A stretch of DNA of 20,346 nucleotides, from NCBI GenBank assembly GCA_003427395.1, contig BFEA01000254.1, positions 1,361,775-1,382,120 on the forward strand. Direction: 5' to 3'. This document shows positions 1 to 9,889 of the stretch, in pieces. The DNA comes from Chara braunii. Its lineage: Eukaryota; Streptophyta; Charophyceae; Charales; Characeae. Position 1 is the first letter of the stretch. Each line of letters opens with the position of its first letter. Position numbers and translations under genes: made by a program. A model generated the notes under the pieces. That model had not been told where the DNA came from. It searched no databases and saw only the letters and a program-made list of their open reading frames with translations.

Positions 1-12
1 ACAGCCAAATTC

Positions 13-13
<1 letters not shown>

Positions 14-88
<75 letters not shown>
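14..88. repeat. (AC)n microsatellite
   Basis: An uninterrupted run of about 37 AC dinucleotides, visible directly. It is followed by a few degenerate CA units to about base 100. The open frame on the minus strand here is only the repeat read as alternating Val-Cys and is not a gene. Confidence 0.98.
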
Positions 89-89
<1 letters not shown>

Positions 90-3000
90 CAAACACAACC
101 GTGCGACACAAAAAAGAACGTCGCGGGAGGAAGTGGTGAGGTGTTTGACAGCACTCTAGCTGGGCCAGTCAACTGTAAACCCCTCCACTTTTTCTCTTTC
201 ACACACACGTACATGCGGTATGCGCCGCCACAGACACACTATCGCCATTTGTCAAACAGGCCGGCAGAGCACCCTTCGTCACACGAAATTTAAATTAAGG
301 ACATTGTTGTTTGCCAAATCGTCAGAATACGAGCGTTGACATTTCTGAATTGTCCCGTATTAACAATACCGTAGAACGGGGATGATATTGTGCTTCAAAA
401 GGAAAATGAAATGGCATAAAACATTACAGCTCACATACAGCAATGTCAACTGGGGCCTGCTGAAGGAGGATGCTCTTATCACCTTGTTAAGCAGGCCTCC
501 AGGCCGTGAAGTTTTAAATAATAAAAAAAATAAAAATAAAAAAATCCCACTAGGGGGATTTCAAGGAGAAAAACTCTGCTGGTATCGAAACGAGAAGAAA
601 TATAGCTCGCAATGCCTCGCATGTTATTTGCAGTGTCAAGAAGAATAATGCTTCCCCAAAACAAGGATTTCACAAAAATCAAGTTCACCTACCATTTTCG
701 ATTCCAATTCACGAGGAAACTCTCGAGCCTCAACTGGAAATCGCAAAACTACCCCCCGTCCATGTGGCTGAAGAGTACACGCAAGGAACTCTTCCTTGAG
801 TTGAAATCCTGATGCAATCCGGTGAATACAATCTTGCTGGACGCTAAGACCCTTGAACATATGAAAATTTGTTAAACCTAAAGAGTGGTTTCAGAAGCCG
901 CAGCATACCTGTCCTTGATCCGATTCTATCTCCAAGGAGCCACAGCAAACGTAAATCCCAATGCAAAGGGTCACCCCCTTAACAAAAAAAGGAGGCGTGG
1001 CGAAGAGCCGAAAACGTGCAAAAGCTGAAAGAGCTGCTCCACAAGCCACAGTACAACTCTTCTTTACTTGTGTCTGGAACGTTGTCCGAGGAACTGCGAT
1101 AACGCACATGCTCAACCGCCACTCCTACGAGTTGAAAAACGGAAGAAGAGTAGCCGGATGAAATGAGACCAGGCAGGCACGCAAAAAGCCGCCAATATCT
1201 TATTCCAGGAAGTCCAACGAAGAGTATATTCACGGCACCACCGCCAGCTTGGAACTGCTTTCTAGTCTTTAAAAACTGACAAAAATAGAAGGGGGAGGGT
1301 TATTCTTGGCGACTAGGTGATCCGGCTTGTCACGGAAATACATACATCATCAGAATGTCACTCTATCAGCTACCAGAATGATTTTTCATCCTACTAGGAA
1401 ACGATGGACTCAATCCTAGACCACCTCTGATAACTGCTCTAGGTGGTCGGTAACCTGCACTATATTCACATTTCTAAGAACGACAAGCAACATCAACAGG
1501 GACAAATCCAAGAAGGTCCAGTACAAAGGAACTGTAGATATCGTCACTAAGGGACGTATTGAACACGTGGACCAGCTAGTTACACTCTAGCGTCACACGA
1601 CGTCCAGCGGAAATTCGACGAGTGTAGAGCATACAAATCCTAATCCAACCAACACACCGACAAGCTACACTCTCAGCGTCACTTGCGGAGGGAATCAAGT
1701 GCTCTCATACTTCCTGGTCGAAGTACTACTTACACACCCCTCCTTCAGAGGCCCGACTCCGAACTGTTCTGTGTGTACCCCCTTTTTGAGGGGCTTTCAG
1801 ATAATTATTAATCCAAACTACATTTCCAGGATCGGGTCCTGTCAAGCGCCCTACAAAGAAAAAGAAAATCACCAGCCTTCTATCTGAATCGCCCGCTTCT
1901 CGTCGGCTTCCCACAACAAAGGCTGGCCCGCGCATCACCGGTGTGGTGCAGTTTACCAACGTAAGATACTTACAAGAAAGAAATAAGTAAGAATCACCGC
2001 CAACACTTTGCGAAGCCACATCCATCGCGACCCCTTCGCTGAGGCAAATTCCTTTTGCCCGACTGTGCCCAACATAATTATCAGCTAAACCAAGGTACTT
2101 GCCTTTGCAAAGCCTATTGGTGGTAGGTACCGCACATTGCGGTCGGACGGTTGGCACTGGCTCTGAACCAAAGCACCTCACCCATGACATACTCAGTACA
2201 GCGGCGAAGTCCCAAAAGGGCGACAGGTTTCCGGTCAAACAATACCCCCCAGCGCAACAATAACTCTCCCTCCAGAAATAAGAAGCCGCCCCGTCAACTC
2301 GAGACACCAAAGACGCTGTAATTGCCATGAATCAAAAAGATCTAGGCAACACAACTTGTTTCTACACCATCAATCCCCAATACTCCTACCGAATAAACAG
2401 CCAGTCGGTGTCGACAAGCACACAGCCCATCGATTGGTATCCAATCTAGCCGCACGCCGGTCCATCATCAACCACAGGTTTCAACCGAGAGTACAGCCAC
2501 CTCCTCAAGACAGAACAACAAGTCTCAGGTACGCTAGAGATTCAATTGAGAGGTAAAACATCGTGCATCGGTTGCCATGATGGCGCCAGACCTAAATGAG
2601 CTCAGACGACAATTAAAAAACATACTACCAACTGTGTCACCAAAGATTCATTTCTCCCTCTCTCTCCCCTTTTTCTCCTTTCTCATTCCCTTTTCCTTAA
2701 AGGCTAGGCCTTGAAATATCATCATCGAACTGACCGGCCCAACGGCTGATTTCGGATGGTTCAGGACATTGAGGCAACACTACTGCGTGGCAATCAAAAG
2801 TCGTGCATCACATCGGAGATGGGATAATTGCCTGTCCCAGGTCAAGGTGCAAAGAGAATGAAAGCCAACATCACCAAAACTCTCAGCATATATAAGAATA
2901 AAGTTCAATAAACCATAAATGGGATTCATAGTTCTTGGGATCTTCGCCATGAAGAATGCCATGAAGCTGCACAACTCCCACTAACTTTGATCAACGGGAT

Positions 3001-3480
3001 TCTTAACACCACAGTTCGTATATTCGCTCGCCAGCGCGACGCTAATGGGCCGAAAACCAACACGACAGTTGAGGTAGACCTGCAGAAGGAAATATAACAA
3101 CAAGATCATAAAACAGTCAGAAAGCTATATCTTCTCAGAAAGTACCCTTTGCAAGCTCGCATTCATTTCCACAAAAATTGTGTCATCACTGTACAAACGC
3201 ATCAAGTTGTGCGCGCGGAATAAGAGGGGGGACCCAAGCCCCATTTGTGGAGCTTATTTCTGGTCTCCAGTGTACACGGATCGCTGTGATTCAATCTGAA
3301 AATCTCACGGCCTCATTGCTGGCACGTGGAAATATACTCAAAACCAGAACTACATCTCCACAAGTGTGCCATGGACCCGACATTGTCATCTTCTACATGA
3401 CAAACACACTCCCAGCAGATTACGATCGGCTTGCCCTGCACTTGCAAACCGGTCCATCCCTACGAATCAACGGAACGTAA
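89..3480. other. Gene-free stretch, possibly very old decayed coding sequence
   Basis: I recognise no gene or domain on either strand. All open frames are shorter than about 100 codons, apart from a 200-codon minus-strand frame at 1726-2328 that has a poly-Phe run and no recognisable motif. On the plus strand, the frame beginning at 1322 and running to about 3550 has roughly 23 stops in about 740 codons. I would expect nearer 35-40 for this base composition, so an ancient protein-coding origin is possible but weakly supported. An A-rich tract lies at 518-546 and a pyrimidine-rich tract at 2648-2700. Confidence 0.4.
2648..2700 (+). repeat. Polypyrimidine tract
   Basis: About 50 bases are almost entirely C and T on the plus strand, with CTCTCTCTCCCC-like runs. 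It is low-complexity sequence. No neighbouring exon or splice acceptor could be recognised, so no function is assigned. Confidence 0.7.
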
Positions 3481-3700
3481 AAGGCACTTACGTATTAATC
3501 TCTGGAACTTCAGAGAACGGAAATGTAGTTTTATAATGTACGGGAAGGGAGTTTGAAGGCGCGCGGCGGCAGGCCAGAGGGGGGGGAAATATAACTTTAC
3601 GATGTTTCGAAAGACAATCGGAGTGGGTCGCCGGACCCTGTTTCTACAGGTTCCACTCAGGGAAAAGTAATTGTAAGGGGGGGAGGGGTGGAAGCAAGAA

Positions 3701-3834
3701 TATACTCGATAATAGGCCTCGCTCCACCACTCACGAGATGTGAAAAATGATAATGAACCTTCCGCTAGAAATTCTTTTGAGCATGTGGTGAGTAGTGGAA
3801 CAAGGCCCCATGTAAGGGGAGTATACTCGATAAT
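3701..3834. repeat. Hairpin module 1 with flanking 13-bp direct repeats
   Basis: Bases 3715-3734 pair with 3788-3807 at 17 of 20 positions, giving an inverted repeat with a loop of about 53 bases. The sequence TATACTCGATAAT occurs perfectly on both sides, at 3701-3713 and 3822-3834. The module resembles the one at 3912-4025, and the spacer sequences before each (around 3590-3660 and 3829-3890) are also alignable by eye. The block may be a tiny MITE or a duplicated LINE 5' UTR unit; which one cannot be decided here. Confidence 0.7.
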
Positions 3835-3911
3835 ATTTCTGTACATAATGAGAATGGGTAGCTGGATCCTGTTTGCAGAAGGTGCCAAGCTTCAGGGCAC
3901 TTGCATGAAAA

Positions 3912-4025
3912 AGGGCCTCATTCCACTGCTGCAAAACGAGAGTGAATCTTCCCCTAGAACATGGAAAGATACACCGCCATGATTTTTGTCTTTTGCGCAT
4001 GTTGAGAGTAGTGGAGTGAGGCCCT
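3912..4025. repeat. Hairpin module 2, diverged copy of module 1
   Basis: Bases 3912-3930 pair with 4007-4025 at 17 of 19 positions. Both ends match the ends of module 1 (consensus near GGGCCTCACTCCACTACT). Internal blocks are shared with module 1: a CTTCC-CTAGAA block and a TTTTG-GCATG block occur in the same order. It ends about 80 bases before the open frame of the LINE's first ORF begins. Confidence 0.7.
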
Positions 4026-4214
4026 AAACCAGCAACTGACTCATTTTTTTCGCGACGAGGTGGAGGATACGAGCAGGACAATGGAAAGGCCGAGGCCACA
4101 TGATGATGCATAGGGCGTTCGAAAACAGAACGAACACGCGATGCGCATGTAGTTGACCGGAGCAGGCGAGCTGACGTAATCCACAGATGTCAGGTGGCCT
4201 CAGTCCAGCGTCGA

Positions 4215-4871
4215 ATGGTGCCTCTAATATGCACTAAAGCGAGGGATGGAACATATTTTCTAGCCCTCACAAATAGTGAAGGCAGACCGTGCTTACCATC
4301 AGAAGAGGTGAACAAGACACCAACCCCCTCAACGATCATGAAGCCAACCAAAAGACTGTATGGCGAGAATGTACCAATCAGAATAATTCCAGGTGCAGAC
4401 ATGATAAATCTTACCTGTGAGTTGGTGCAGGGGCCAGTCAAGTTTTACTTCCCACTGTTGGACGTGCACATCCCACCAGAGTACGCAGAGGCGCTGACAC
4501 AGTCTGGAGTAAAATGGTACCACATGGATGCCGTAAGAGAACGGCGTTCACATGAACTGGAGCATATTTCTCTTTTCCACAACATCAGTGCATTGATTCT
4601 CTTGGCTATGAATGAGAGGCTGCCAGCTGAAGAAACGCTTCAATCAGAATTCATGACTGCAAGGCTAACGAGAGACTGGGCGACCCGCTCACGTGCAACT
4701 TCCTCAAGAAGCAGCTTGAGTAGCAACCTCCACTCAGAGTCGATGGTGCAAGCCCAGATGACCCCAGACAGAACGGTTGACCCAGATCAACAGCAACTGG
4801 GCCATAACGAACAGATCGAGTCAAGCCGCATCCAAGAACAGGCGGTCGAGCAGCAACAGATCCATGAATAG
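4215..4871 (+). CDS. LINE ORF1-like protein of unknown fold
   Basis: The frame is open from 4107 to the TAG at 4869-4871. A longer start at 4194 would use GTG, so I take the first ATG at 4215, giving 218 residues. The N-terminal two thirds are mixed hydrophobic and charged (for example VPIRIIPGADMINL and GPVKFYFPLLDVHIPPEY). The last 70 residues or so are low-complexity, rich in Ser, Arg, Gln and Glu. I see no CCHC zinc knuckle and no RRM, which ORF1 proteins of plant L1 elements often carry, so the part seen may lack its N-terminus or may be a different type of ORF1. By position it should be the RNA-binding chaperone of the LINE particle; this is inference. Its stop overlaps the ORF2 start by 8 nt (ATG at 4864). 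It is the longest intact reading frame of the LINE. Confidence 0.6.
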   Translation: MVPLICTKARDGTYFLALTNSEGRPCLPSEEVNKTPTPSTIMKPTKRLYGENVPIRIIPGADMINLTCELVQGPVKFYFPLLDVHIPPEYAEALTQSGVKWYHMDAVRERRSHELEHISLFHNISALILLAMNERLPAEETLQSEFMTARLTRDWATRSRATSSRSSLSSNLHSESMVQAQMTPDRTVDPDQQQLGHNEQIESSRIQEQAVEQQQIHE

Positions 4872-5610
4872 ACTAAAGGTAGCCACTTGGAACTTGCGAG
4901 GACTAGGTGATACCAGCAACAGACAAAAACGGAGACGTGTAACAAGTTGGGTACATGATGGGAACATTGGGAAGGTGAACTGTCTGCTAGTGCAGGAATC
5001 AAAGTTGGACGACGAGAAACTGGCCGCTTTGGGTAACTGGTGGGATGGCCCACAGATCTGGGCCCCGACGCAAGAGACTAGGGGAGGGGTGGATCCTGCT
5101 GCATCGAGATCTGTAGATGAGGTTGATCGACTCAGAAACAGATATCTGGGGTAGGTGGGCGTGGGTCAGATTGGAATTGGGAGGCATGGAATGGGTGGTA
5201 ATGATAATGTACGCACCTACGGACGCTGGCAAACGAGCCAGATTCTTCGCAAATCTGATCTCACACATTCCAAGAATCGAGAATCTGATCATAGCAGGGG
5301 ATTGGAACCTGTCGTTAGACGAAGCACGACAACCAGACATATTGCCGGAAGAAGGGATGTTCAGACCTTGTTGGAGCTGACAGCGGAGCTGAACCTGTGT
5401 GATCCTTTCAGAATGCTCTCACCAAAGGAACCAGGTTATACCTGGGTTCCCCACATCAGACGAGAAACAGGCACAGTGGTCAGGAGGAGGCTAGACTACT
5501 TCTTAGTAGCCAGCCAGATTCTGGAAGGGATTACATCAGTGTAACAACTATGCAATCCAATATCAGACCACAAACCGGTAATCGCTGAAGTCAAGCTGCG
5601 GGTAGACATC
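4864..5610 (+). pseudogene. LINE ORF2 endonuclease domain, frameshifted
   Basis: This is the exonuclease-endonuclease-phosphatase type nuclease that nicks target DNA to prime reverse transcription. The ATG at 4864 opens the frame. Catalytic motifs appear in the right order: TWNLRGLG at 4885-4908, QES with the catalytic Glu at 4996-4998, GDWN at 5297-5308, LDYFLVA at 5491-5511 and SDH at 5563-5571. The reading frame shifts near 5090, shifts back near 5350-5380, and an in-frame TAA lies at 5542-5544 before the SDH motif. The key residues therefore survive but no single frame encodes them. Length and spacing are typical for a LINE endonuclease of about 230-240 residues. Confidence 0.88.
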
Positions 5611-6182
5611 GAACGTGGTAAAAGATTTTTCAGACTCAACATACAAAATCTCGAAGATTCTGGCTTGATTGAGTGGGTGGAGCAACATATGGAGTGGATT
5701 GGTTAGACGGTGGGCTATCTGTTATCTCAAGCGTCCTCAATGTCTGTTCGAAGACTCTGGCCAGATCCAGAAACAAAGAAGAAGCGGAGTGCAAGCGGTG
5801 AGTAGAGGAAGCAGAAGAGAGGATGGAAGGCCACCCGATATCAGTGCTAGCTTGGGCAGCAGAGGGAGAAGCAGTTGGCAGAGTGGGATGATCTGCAGAT
5901 AGCAAAGGAAAGACGGTGGACTGAGCTACTCAAGGAGAAGGGGATATAAACGAATGATAAGATGAACAAAGAGACCTTTTAGAAGATGTTACCTCGCCGC
6001 TCTGTGCAGCAAATGGTGGAACTCAAACACCCCTTCAATGACGCGGCTCCAACGGCTTCGACATCAGCAGGAATGTTGGAATACGCCAGACTATGCAATG
6101 AAGACATCCTCACGACTCGAAGACCTCAAGACGAGTCCACACAGATCTCACGGCAATCTCCAACCTGTGGGAAGACACAATA
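5611..6182 (+). pseudogene. LINE ORF2 linker between endonuclease and RT
   Basis: This region holds no catalytic domain, but fragments read as the charged, helical linker of L1-type ORF2. They include a FRLNIQNLEDSGLIEWVEQ-like piece from 5627 and a VELKHPFNDAAP piece at about 6016-6050 followed by an LEYARLCNEDILTT block to about 6116. Frame changes and stops (for example TAG at about 5705) break it. It joins the endonuclease to the RT domain starting near 6183. Assignment rests on position and general character. Confidence 0.65.
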
Positions 6183-6632
6183 GTGCAAGTTCGATTCCGG
6201 CCAAACTGGATCTGGCACAAGCCAATCACACTCGCAGAGACCACTCAAACGTTGAAGTCCATGGCCCCGGGAAAATCCCCCGGGATCGACGGGCTGACAG
6301 TAAAGTTTGACGCCAAATGCTGGAACACGGTGGGCCCGCCGCTCGTGAAACTGTACAACAGCGTGCTGACGGGGGGCAAACTGGGGAAGAGGATGACACA
6401 TGGAGTAATATCCGTCCTCCTTAAGAAAGGGGACAAGGCGGAAGTGACGAACAGGCGACCAATCTCCCTGTTAAACGTCTCGTACAAGATACTAGCAAAG
6501 ACTCTTGCGAGGAGACCGGGACAAATCTACCTGCTCAGGTGGAGAAAGACCAAGGTGCCTTTGTTCAAGGACACTCAATCTTCAATAACATAGTGACCGT
6601 CATCGAGGTACTTGGTGCAAGCCGAGAACCTC

Positions 6633-6644
6633 GACAAAGCGGTC
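6633..6644. repeat. Left target-site duplication of the SINE-like insert
   Basis: GACAAAGCGGTC lies immediately before the insert. It matches 6773-6783 except for one missing A, and it encodes the LINE residues that continue on the far side of the insert. Confidence 0.8.
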
Positions 6645-6772
6645 CTTTTTTTTTTTTTTTTTTTTTTTTTTTTCAAAACCGGGCCCTGTGCCCAAGGCTG
6701 ATATTTCCAATATAAGGATTGAGGCCGGGGTCCTCACAGTCTACCCGGAGTAACAGAACATAATTTGCTGAG
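6645..6772 (-). mobile_element. SINE-like poly(A)-tailed retroposon inserted in the LINE
   Basis: A 28-T run at 6646-6673 followed by about 99 bases of unrelated sequence interrupts the RT coding region. On the minus strand it reads as a roughly 100-bp body ending GGGCCCGGTTTTG and then a poly(A) tail. It is flanked by 12- and 11-bp near-identical direct repeats (6633-6644 and 6773-6783), and the RT reading resumes just after it. Together these are the hallmarks of target-primed retrotransposition. It has no coding capacity. No clear tRNA-type A and B boxes were seen, so it could be a SINE or a very short truncated LINE 3' end. Confidence 0.82.
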
Positions 6773-6783
6773 GACAAGCGGTC
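6773..6783. repeat. Right target-site duplication of the SINE-like insert
   Basis: GACAAGCGGTC, an 11-base copy of 6633-6644 with one A lost. The LINE frame resumes here into motif A of the RT. Confidence 0.8.
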
Positions 6784-7636
6784 GTACTGATTGATCTGGA
6801 GAAAGTCTATGACAAAGTGGGTTGGACGTTCGTTATGACTACGCTACGACACATGGGCTTTGGTGCTGGTTTCTGCAAGTGGGTAATTGCACTGTTCACG
6901 TTGTCCACATCGCTGGTCATGGTGAATGGCTTCCTCTCCGCCCCCTCAGACTGACAAGATCGCTGCGCCAAGGATGCCCACTCGCGCCGCTCCTGTTCGT
7001 CCTCCAGATGGAAGTGCTGCTGAACCGTATTAGAAGACACCCGCTCATCCACGGCCTCTGCCTGCATGGCGAGAATTAATGTAAGGTGAAGGCGCTCGCA
7101 GACGAACAACCTTAGCTGCTTTGAAAGAGACCATGCTGGAATATTCGGTGTTGTCAGAGGCTTCGGTAAACTGGGCCAAGTCAGCTTACTTGTTACGCCC
7201 CCAATTTCAGATGAAAGTGGAATGGGGTATGAAGAGAGTAGAGGAGGGAGAGGAGGAAAGGTTCTTAGGAGTCTTGATCAATCTGCACGTTGAAGTCTCT
7301 TGGCAAGGACTACTTCTTCAGGGTAGGATTGCAGCCAGATTGAACATGTGGGCTTCAGCTTCAAGTTGGCACCTATCGCTGATAGGCCGAGCCTTGGTGG
7401 CAAACGTGGCGCTGGTCTCCATTCTTTGGTTTGTGTGTACGGTCAGGGCAATCGCAGACGGACTGCTGGCGGCGGTACGCAGGCTGGTGGTCCATTTCCT
7501 TTGGAAACCAAGGTCCAAAAATGAAGAGGGGTTCATAACGAAGGTGGCGTGGGAATTGATCACCTTCTCACGTGCGGAAGGGGGCCTGGGTATGTGGGAT
7601 CCTACAACGAAGAACAAGGCACAACTGAGGAAATAG

Positions 7637-8170
7637 CTATGCAAGGTTGCTAAGGCAGACCCTAAGGAGGACTGGGTTGTACTGGCCGAAAGACTGTTGA
7701 TGAGGGAGTGGGGTCTTAGCAGACCCGAGGACGTATGGGCTGCTTCTTTATGGAGTCATTCAGAAGGAAGCGCCCAAAATCCCAGTCTCGGAAAGCCATT
7801 CTGAGGGCCTGGAAGGACCTGCCGCCAAAAACGCCAATCCCCCCTTGCACGAAGGAGGAAGTCTTGGGCCGACAGTTATTTGGAAACCCTTGTATTCGTG
7901 CACAGAATAGCTAGACCTTCCCTGCAGACGGCTCTACGGCGTCCTTTGGCCTAGCCTGCACGAAAAAGGGGGTCACTCGCATCCGGGGCCTTTGATCTTC
8001 CCTGCTAGGCACCTGGGAACCTTTGTCTGTTGTCAAGTCCCGCCTACCAGGACTCAAAAGAGTAGAAGAAAACTGGCAGGCCTGTGATAAGCCAGGATCC
8101 ATACTTAGCGGCTTCCCTTACCCTTAGGGGAAAATCCAATGGAAGCCTCAGAATACGGGTTCTAGATGAT
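7637..8170 (+). pseudogene. LINE ORF2 C-terminal region, decayed
   Basis: After the TAG at 7634-7636 the same frame still reads as protein-like sequence (for example CKVAKADPKEDWVVLAERLL) for about 50 codons, then fragments. Short blocks to about 8170 may be the remaining C-terminus. No Cys-His knuckle, often found at the end of L1 ORF2, could be located. The end of the LINE is therefore uncertain. Confidence 0.5.
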
Positions 8171-8187
8171 TGGGAAGAGCGGGGTTT

Positions 8188-8272
8188 ATTTTTTCCTTTT
8201 TCTCCTTTTTTCTTTTTCTTTTTTTCTTTCTTTAAGAGAGAAGGGGGATGGAACAGAAACTTTTTTTTTCCC
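8188..8272 (+). repeat. T/C-rich low-complexity tract
   Basis: Bases 8188-8234 and 8260-8272 are nearly pure T and C. This lies between the last LINE-like coding remnants and the non-coding region before the gypsy element. It might include the degenerate tail of a minus-strand retroposon. No duplication was found around it. Confidence 0.6.
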
Positions 8273-8742
8273 TTCTAAGGACTGCCCCTGATGTCCTTCT
8301 CGCGTGGCGGGTTAGTGACCGCACTGAGAAATCCAAGAAAGAGTTAGGGATTACTGTGGGTAGGAATTTTGAAATTCTTGCATGCACGGCTGTTTTCCAA
8401 ATTTTTGCGCGTTGCGTAAACCTGCTCCCCCACTTGGCATCCCCGCGCCATCTTCCCTTCTTGCGGCCGCGTATTTCCTTCTTGCATCTCTCTTCATCTT
8501 CCCTCGAGCAAAGTCTGATCCTCTCCTTACCCGTCATAGCGAACTATTGGCTGTGTAATTGGGATGGTCAGATCAATGCGGTGAGAGTGGAAGGCGCGTA
8601 CCACTTGAACGACCACCCCAATCACAAACATCGTTCAACTTGCCTCCTTCGATCCTTCTGGAACCCCGACTCTTCTTCTGCCCTGCTCATGTACACCCCA
8701 AGTTACCGGCACCTCGCACTGGCTCCCCGCCGCCTTCCGGGC

Positions 8743-8749
8743 TATAAAT
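8743..8749 (+). promoter_or_regulatory. TATA-like box
   Basis: TATAAAT sits in a GC-rich setting (CCGGGCTATAAATTTTGG) and is followed by a CT-rich stretch, as in plant core promoters. It would suit transcription rightward into the gypsy leader. The motif alone is weak evidence. Confidence 0.4.
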
Positions 8750-9498
8750 TTTGGCAGTCCCTTCCTCTCCCTCTCTTTGATCTCGGCTGTAAGGTGTGTG
8801 AGCTATGCGCGAGATCAGCGGCGTCGAACAGGCTTGACGAGCCCCAGTGACGGGCGGAGTGATGACGTGGGGCGGGCTTAGCGATAGACTTGGGGTAAAC
8901 CAGTCGGAGAGATTGAGCGGTGGTGGAGATCAGATGCCGGCAGAGGCAGGGCCTTGTGGCTATGGTTGTCGGAGGTTCGGAGGGATTGGGGGCTGGGCCC
9001 AGGGCGGCCAGCCGTGTGAGAAATTTTGTGAACCAAGGACTCACTTTTATCTCCATTGCTGCTTTGTCTTCGTGTGATGTGTGCGTGGTCCCGATGCATG
9101 GGTATTCTGTCGTATGCATGCGGTGGTACGAGAATTTATTGATGAATTGAATGTCTCATTGTCCAGGAGGGCTTGATGAGTATGTGTGTGTGTGCGCGCT
9201 TACAAGTGTGTTGGTGGGGATTGTTGGGTGTCGACCGTCTACATGAATGCATGAGTGTGTTGGTCCCTCCTCCCTTCCTCGATCCCTCTTTCATCCTTAG
9301 CGTCTCGTGCACGCGCGGGACTTGCGCCAACCTCTTTTCTCTCTCTTTCTCTCCCTTCGTGTGCGGATCGGGGTCCAGGTGAAACGGGTGATTTCACTCG
9401 ATCAACCAAAGAGATTAGTCGTTCGTGTCTCCGTGACGCGGTTGATATCTCCACAACTCAACAGACCCCGGATCCCCGACTCAGCATTCGAGTTGACA

Positions 9499-9521
9499 CA
9501 GAGAGAGCGAGAGAGAGAGAG
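9499..9521 (+). repeat. (GA)n tract
   Basis: A short GA microsatellite with one interruption (GAGAGAGCGAGAGAGAGAGAG). It lies in the presumed leader region. Confidence 0.85.
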
Positions 9522-9889
9522 CTAGGTGGGTCCTTTTTGTCTGTTTTATTTATATCGATCTTTGTATGGAGTCCATGCTCGTGCCTGCGGACACAAGCAC
9601 GGGCCCTTGCCCGTGCTCCACCCTTGTGTCGGTCTCTCACAACGTGCTACCGTCCTTCCTGACCGCAGACGACGACAACATGTACTGCGACGTGAACGTG
9701 CGGAGCGCTCTGAAACGGACCGAGTAGATCCGGCTGCATAACCCCGCCAGGGCCTACCATATCGGAGGCAATGGGTTTGTGTTGATTGATCGATTCTGTT
9801 CCCCTCCCCTGATATTGCCCTACACTAATCTCACGGTGTTGCCTTGGTTAGCAGCACACGCGACGTAGTGGCCTCCATTTAACTGCCGC

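Larger units (their letters stand above)
6183..7636 (+). pseudogene. LINE ORF2 reverse transcriptase, broken
   Basis: The non-LTR reverse transcriptase copies the element RNA at the nicked target. The 6183-6593 frame carries APGKSPGIDGLTVKF and RRPISLLNVSYKILAKTLA, the palm and fingers blocks typical of L1-clade RT. The frame then shifts near 6520 to a QGAFVQGHSIFNN block. A SINE-like insert interrupts at 6645-6772. After it, IDLEKVYDKVGW at 6790-6825 is motif A with its catalytic Asp at 6793-6795. RSLRQGCPLAPLLF follows in another frame (about 6957-7000). The catalytic ADD box at 7098-7109 is itself broken by a missing base. The 7121-7636 frame carries the RT thumb and connection: SEASVNWAKS, FLGVLINL, LSLIGRALV, GGLGMWD. 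At least four frameshifts make it non-functional. Confidence 0.92.
4107..8170 (+). mobile_element. L1-type LINE (non-LTR retrotransposon), inactive
   Basis: The order is ORF1, endonuclease, linker, reverse transcriptase and RT C-terminal region, all on the plus strand. This matches plant L1-clade LINEs, where ORF2 begins with an apurinic-like endonuclease carrying a TWNLRGLG motif and the RT contains SPGIDGL and RQGCPLAPLLF blocks. No 3' poly(A) or target-site duplication for the whole element could be identified, so both boundaries are approximate: the left one is the start of the ORF1 open frame, the right one is where coding likeness fades. Several frameshifts and stops, plus a SINE-like insertion at 6645-6772, make it non-autonomous. 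Confidence 0.88.

Noticed and set aside
1379-1420. Possible 2A-like peptide (LLGNDGLNPRP), as seen at the start of some LINE ORFs
   Set aside because: The consensus D-x-E-x-N-P-G-P is not met: residues are missing or changed, and no LINE ORF follows.
1726-2328. 200-codon open frame on the minus strand
   Set aside because: It has a poly-Phe run from an A-rich tract, no recognisable motif, and lies antisense to a plus frame that is itself only weakly coding-like. Length alone is not enough.
3460-4111. Minus-strand open frames of 126-142 codons
   Set aside because: They span the duplicated hairpin modules, and their mutual similarity simply reflects that repeat. No motif was seen.
6674-6772. 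tRNA-derived SINE with A and B boxes
   Set aside because: The best B-box-like stretch (GGCCTCAATCC on minus) matches the consensus poorly, so a tRNA origin is not claimed.
8248-8850. 200-codon plus-strand open frame
   Set aside because: It begins in a pyrimidine tract, runs across the TATA-like box and shows no domain. It looks like chance openness in CT-rich sequence.
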